From assembly GCF_003634095.1 (NCBI RefSeq), contig NZ_RBIR01000001.1, positions 124,001 through 188,000 of the forward strand: a stretch of 64,000 bases of DNA. Reading direction: 5' to 3'. This DNA comes from Arthrobacter oryzae (lineage in GTDB: Bacteria; Actinomycetota; Actinomycetes; Actinomycetales; Micrococcaceae). How positions within the stretch are numbered: the stretch's first letter is position 1; each line of letters opens with the position of its first letter. Below are positions 61,279 to 64,000 of the stretch, piece after piece. The notes under the pieces were generated by a model. That model worked only from the letters and a program-made list of their open reading frames with translations. It had not been told where the DNA came from and did no database searches. The translations under genes and the position numbers were made by a program.

Positions 61279-62151
61279 ATGCAGTACATAGGCATCAACC
61301 ACGACGGCGGCGCATGGGCGGCTGCCCTCCTCGGCTCACGGGTGGTTCCGCTGGCCCCGGTTCCTGACTTCTGGGCCGATGCCGCCGGTTGGCAGGAGAA
61401 AGCGCTCTCCCTGTCAGCCGACGCGCTGGTGGATGACTCCGGTGCCGGGCTGGACCGCGCCGACGTCACTGAGATCCCGCTGGTGCCGGCCTCCGCGCGG
61501 GTGATCTGCGTCGGCCTGAACTACAGGGCCCACGCCGCGGAAGGCAGCTACAAGGACCAGGATCTGCCTCCTTACCCCACACTGTTCGGGCGCTGGACAG
61601 CTTCCCTTTCCGTTTCAAACGTGCCGGCCCCTGTACCCCGGGGCGAAGACGGCCTGGACTGGGAAGGGGAGGTGGCCGCCTACATCGGCCGGCGCGTGGA
61701 AGCCGCCGACGAGGCCACGGCCGCAGACTCGGTCTTTGGCTACTCCACGTTCAACGACCTCACTGCCCGCCGGGCCCAGAAACTCACTTCCCAGTGGACG
61801 CTGGGCAAGAACGGTGACTTCAGCGGGCCGATGGGCCCCGTGGTCAGCCGTGACGAGGTGGGGGACCTGCGCGACGGACTGCAGGTCCGGACCCGGGTGA
61901 ACGGCTCCGAAGTCCAGAACGGCAACACCAGGGACATGATTTTCTCCGTCCCGGCCATCATCGCGCTCATCAGCCAGACCTTCACCCTGCACCCCGGCGA
62001 CGTCATCGCCACGGGAACCCCTGAAGGCGTGGGCTATGCGCGGACCCCGCAGTGGCTCCTGCAGGCCGGCGACACCGTTGAGGTGGAAATCGACCGGCTG
62101 GGAATCCTCACCACGCCCATCGGCACGCCGGACCTCAGGGCGAGGGCCTGA
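61279..62151 (+). CDS. Fumarylacetoacetate hydrolase (FAH) family protein
   Basis: A 290-residue FAH-family enzyme. The metal site is DWEGEVAAYIG (Glu-x-Glu) and FNDLTARRAQK (Asp), with TGTPEGVGYARTPQWLLQAGDTVEVEIDRLG at the C-terminus. The N-terminal domain (about 65 residues) is typical. Members hydrolyse or decarboxylate ring-cleavage products such as acylpyruvates. The stop overlaps the next start by one base. It fits a downstream step after ring hydroxylation and cleavage. Confidence 0.93.
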   Translation: MQYIGINHDGGAWAAALLGSRVVPLAPVPDFWADAAGWQEKALSLSADALVDDSGAGLDRADVTEIPLVPASARVICVGLNYRAHAAEGSYKDQDLPPYPTLFGRWTASLSVSNVPAPVPRGEDGLDWEGEVAAYIGRRVEAADEATAADSVFGYSTFNDLTARRAQKLTSQWTLGKNGDFSGPMGPVVSRDEVGDLRDGLQVRTRVNGSEVQNGNTRDMIFSVPAIIALISQTFTLHPGDVIATGTPEGVGYARTPQWLLQAGDTVEVEIDRLGILTTPIGTPDLRARA

Positions 62152-63911
62152 TGACGGCCATCGAGAACGCCTCCCTTGAGGACCTTCCGGCGGACGTCCC
62201 GGTCCTGATTGCCGGCGGGGGACCCAGCGGGCTGTTCCTGTCCCTCGACCTCGCCCGGCGCGGCATAAGCAGCCTCGTCATCGAACCCCGGACGTCAATC
62301 GATCCGGACAGGCCAAGGGCGAAGACCACCAACGCGCGGACTATGACACACCTGCGCCGGCTGGGCCTGGCGGACACCCTGCGGAACGCGGCGCCCCTGC
62401 CCGTCTCCTACGCCCAGGACGTCATCTTCTGCTCGGGGCTGACGGGGGACGCCGGCCGGGAGATCACCCGGTTCCGCCACGCCTTCCAACTGGTTCCCGG
62501 CCGTTACGAACACCAGCCCGAGTGCGGGCAGCAGGTTCCGCAGCCCGTGATGGAAAGAGTCCTGCGGGACGCCGTGGCAGAATCGCCGCTTGCCACCCTG
62601 CTGACCGGGCTGAGCGTTGGAGACGTTGACTATGGCCACCGAAGTTCCCCCCGGGACATCTCCGGTCAGGACGGCCCGCCAGCCCGCATAAAAGTCTCGA
62701 ACACCGCCGGACGCCGCCGCGCCGTGGAGTGCCGTTTCCTGGTCGGTGCGGACGGCGCAACCTCCGCCGTCCGGCGTAGCCTTGGCATCCGGTTGGAGGG
62801 CGGCTCGGCGGAACTGTCGAACATCAGCGTCCTGTTCCGTTCCCGGGACCTGGGTAACGCCATCACCCTGGATCCCGCCGTACAGTACTGGGTCCTGGGG
62901 CCGGAAGTTGCCGGCATGGTGGGGAGGATGGACCTCGAGGGCACTTGGTGGGCCATTATCCAAGGCGTGGACGGCCGTGAGTCCTTCGATGCCACCGCAC
63001 TAGTGCGCTCACTGGTGGGTGCGGACGTGGACCTCGAAATTGTCGCCACCGACCCCTGGACGGCGCGCATGCTGTTGGCCCCCAGCTATGGCCGCGACGG
63101 CGTTTACCTTGTGGGCGACGCCGCACACCTGAACCCGCCCTGGGGCGGCCACGGCTTCAACACCTGCATCGGCGACGCCGCCAACCTGGCCTGGAAGATC
63201 GCCGCCGCCCTGGACGGCTGGGCAGGGCCCGCCCTGACCGGCAGCTATGAACTGGAACGGCGGCCCGTGGCGGCCCGGACCATCCGGGACGCCGCCGCCA
63301 ACGGGCAGTCGCTCGCGTACCACTTCGCGGATCCCGCCCTGCGCAGCGGCGGAGCTGGCGGTGAGGCGGCGCGGCTCCAGGCGAAAGAGTCGCTCGCGGT
63401 CAAGCAAAGTGAATTCGATTCGCTGGGCCTGGTTTTGGGCTACGACTACGCTTCCTCACCCTTGGTGGTCCCCGACGCCTTGCCCGTCCCGGCCGAGGAC
63501 CCCATCAGGTACTTTCCCTCGGCCAGCCCCGGTGCGCTGCTGCCTCACACCTGGCTGGACCGCTCGACGTCGCTCTACGACATCCTCGGGCCCGGCTTCA
63601 CGCTGCTCGTGGACGCCGGGAGCCTTGCCGGCATGCCCGCACAGGAGGCCTATGAGCCGGTGCTGGCTGCGGCAGCCCGGCACGTCATTCCGGTAACTGT
63701 CGCCGCCGTTGGGCCTTCCGACGACGGAACCGCCATGGCCACGCACTGGCAGGCCTCCGCGGTGCTGGTCCGCCCGGACCAGCACATCGCGTGGCGGGGG
63801 ACCGACCCTGCCCAGGCCGCCGCGGCCCTTGGCGTAGCCGCCGGCTGGCCTCTGGCCACCCCATCCGAAGACCCAGACAGGAGTTCGCATGTCCGAGCCG
63901 TCGTTCCGTGA
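62151..63911 (+). CDS. FAD-dependent aromatic monooxygenase (PheA/TfdB-like)
   Basis: A 586-residue class A flavin hydroxylase. FAD-binding GxGxxG is VLIAGGGPSGLFLSLDLARRG (about 17-37). Other motifs are VGADGATSAVRRSLGI (DG motif) and VYLVGDAAHLNPPWGGHGFNTCIGDAANLAWK (GD motif). The C-terminal thioredoxin-like domain is typical of phenol hydroxylase types. It would hydroxylate an aromatic ring using NAD(P)H and O2. Placed between the FAH protein and a partial gene, it is a core enzyme of the aromatic branch. Confidence 0.93.
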   Translation: MTAIENASLEDLPADVPVLIAGGGPSGLFLSLDLARRGISSLVIEPRTSIDPDRPRAKTTNARTMTHLRRLGLADTLRNAAPLPVSYAQDVIFCSGLTGDAGREITRFRHAFQLVPGRYEHQPECGQQVPQPVMERVLRDAVAESPLATLLTGLSVGDVDYGHRSSPRDISGQDGPPARIKVSNTAGRRRAVECRFLVGADGATSAVRRSLGIRLEGGSAELSNISVLFRSRDLGNAITLDPAVQYWVLGPEVAGMVGRMDLEGTWWAIIQGVDGRESFDATALVRSLVGADVDLEIVATDPWTARMLLAPSYGRDGVYLVGDAAHLNPPWGGHGFNTCIGDAANLAWKIAAALDGWAGPALTGSYELERRPVAARTIRDAAANGQSLAYHFADPALRSGGAGGEAARLQAKESLAVKQSEFDSLGLVLGYDYASSPLVVPDALPVPAEDPIRYFPSASPGALLPHTWLDRSTSLYDILGPGFTLLVDAGSLAGMPAQEAYEPVLAAAARHVIPVTVAAVGPSDDGTAMATHWQASAVLVRPDQHIAWRGTDPAQAAAALGVAAGWPLATPSEDPDRSSHVRAVVP

Positions 63912-64000
63912 CTATCTTTACCCGCCCGGCCACCCGAGGGTGGCCCAGATCCGGGGCCTCGATGCACGGGGTTATGCCGAGGCGGCGAAGACTGACTCGT
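63889..64000 (+). CDS. Partial gene at the right window edge
   Basis: The ATG at 63889 has AGGAG about six bases upstream and lies inside the end of the monooxygenase gene (23-base overlap), so it belongs to the same operon. The first 37 codons read SEPSFRDYLYPPGHPRVAQI then RGLDARGYAEAAKTDS. The rest lies beyond the window. The family is not recognised from so short a piece. Confidence 0.6.
   Translation, partial: MSEPSFRDYLYPPGHPRVAQIRGLDARGYAEAAKTDS

Noticed and set aside
1-64000. CRISPR arrays, tRNA or rRNA genes
   Set aside because: No regularly spaced 20-40 bp repeats with unique spacers and no cloverleaf-type or rRNA-like sequence were recognised. The only tandem repeats are short in-gene 15-bp units and the 24-bp-spaced transposon-end repeats.

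Overview
The window looks like chromosome of a high-GC actinobacterium of the Arthrobacter/Pseudarthrobacter (Micrococcaceae) kind. This is inferred from base composition, GTG/TTG starts with AGGAGG-like ribosome sites, four-base ATGA overlaps between genes, and the protein families present. No rRNA, tRNA or CRISPR array was recognised.

Layout. (1) 0.2-2.8 kb: a ferric-reductase-like flavohaem protein and an aldo/keto reductase. (2) 3.3-6.8 kb: a Tn552/Tn5053-type transposition module on the minus strand (serine resolvase, DD35E transposase, AAA ATPase), with an elaborate set of inverted and 24-bp-spaced repeats on its left and resolvase-type dyads on its right. (3) 7.0-9.9 kb: a compact plus-strand operon (carboxymuconolactone-decarboxylase-like protein, cupin, two alpha/beta hydrolases) beside the transposon. 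(4) 10.2-14.4 kb: flavodoxin lipoprotein, aldo/keto reductase and MFS exporter, divergent from a MmyB-like HTH regulator. (5) 14.4-22.9 kb: an accessory region of small and broken genes. It holds a complete serine resolvase, a second decayed copy of its end module, a stand-alone ATPase, a GyrA-C-gate-like mini-protein, a kinase-fold phosphotransferase, a luciferase-family oxidoreductase, a headless GH13 amylase and a sensor-kinase ATPase fragment. (6) 23-43.6 kb: ordinary chromosome with many envelope and secreted proteins (carboxylate-amine ligase, class II amidotransferase, cell-wall hydrolase, HNH-like lipoprotein, polysaccharide deacetylase, GntR/DUF1648 operon, ABC-2 exporter, three-gene membrane operon, a giant MalT-like regulator, phosphoesterase plus sedolisin). 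It also includes a 38-residue membrane protein gene that is easily missed. (7) 43.8-64 kb: a catabolic island with an IclR regulator, GH1 beta-glucosidase, dipeptide-type ABC importer (one permease fused to an ATPase), two GH78 alpha-L-rhamnosidases, three HSL-type esterases, a VOC protein, a fumarylacetoacetase-family hydrolase and a flavin aromatic hydroxylase, continuing past the window end.

How the genes work together. In the 44-64 kb island none of the glycosidases has a signal peptide while the binding protein is a lipoprotein. The simplest reading is that rhamnosylated glycosides are imported whole, deglycosylated and de-esterified in the cytosol, and that the aromatic aglycone is hydroxylated and cleaved. 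A flavonoid or phenylpropanoid rutinoside/neohesperidoside is a plausible but unproven substrate. Five similar palindromes (TTTCATTGRTTGAAA type) lie in the promoter regions of this island and probably form the IclR regulon.

The least explained signals are the three copies of a 'CGCCAAATA pair plus GTCTCA dyad' module, the nested palindrome at 3.3 kb, and the island-wide palindromic operators.
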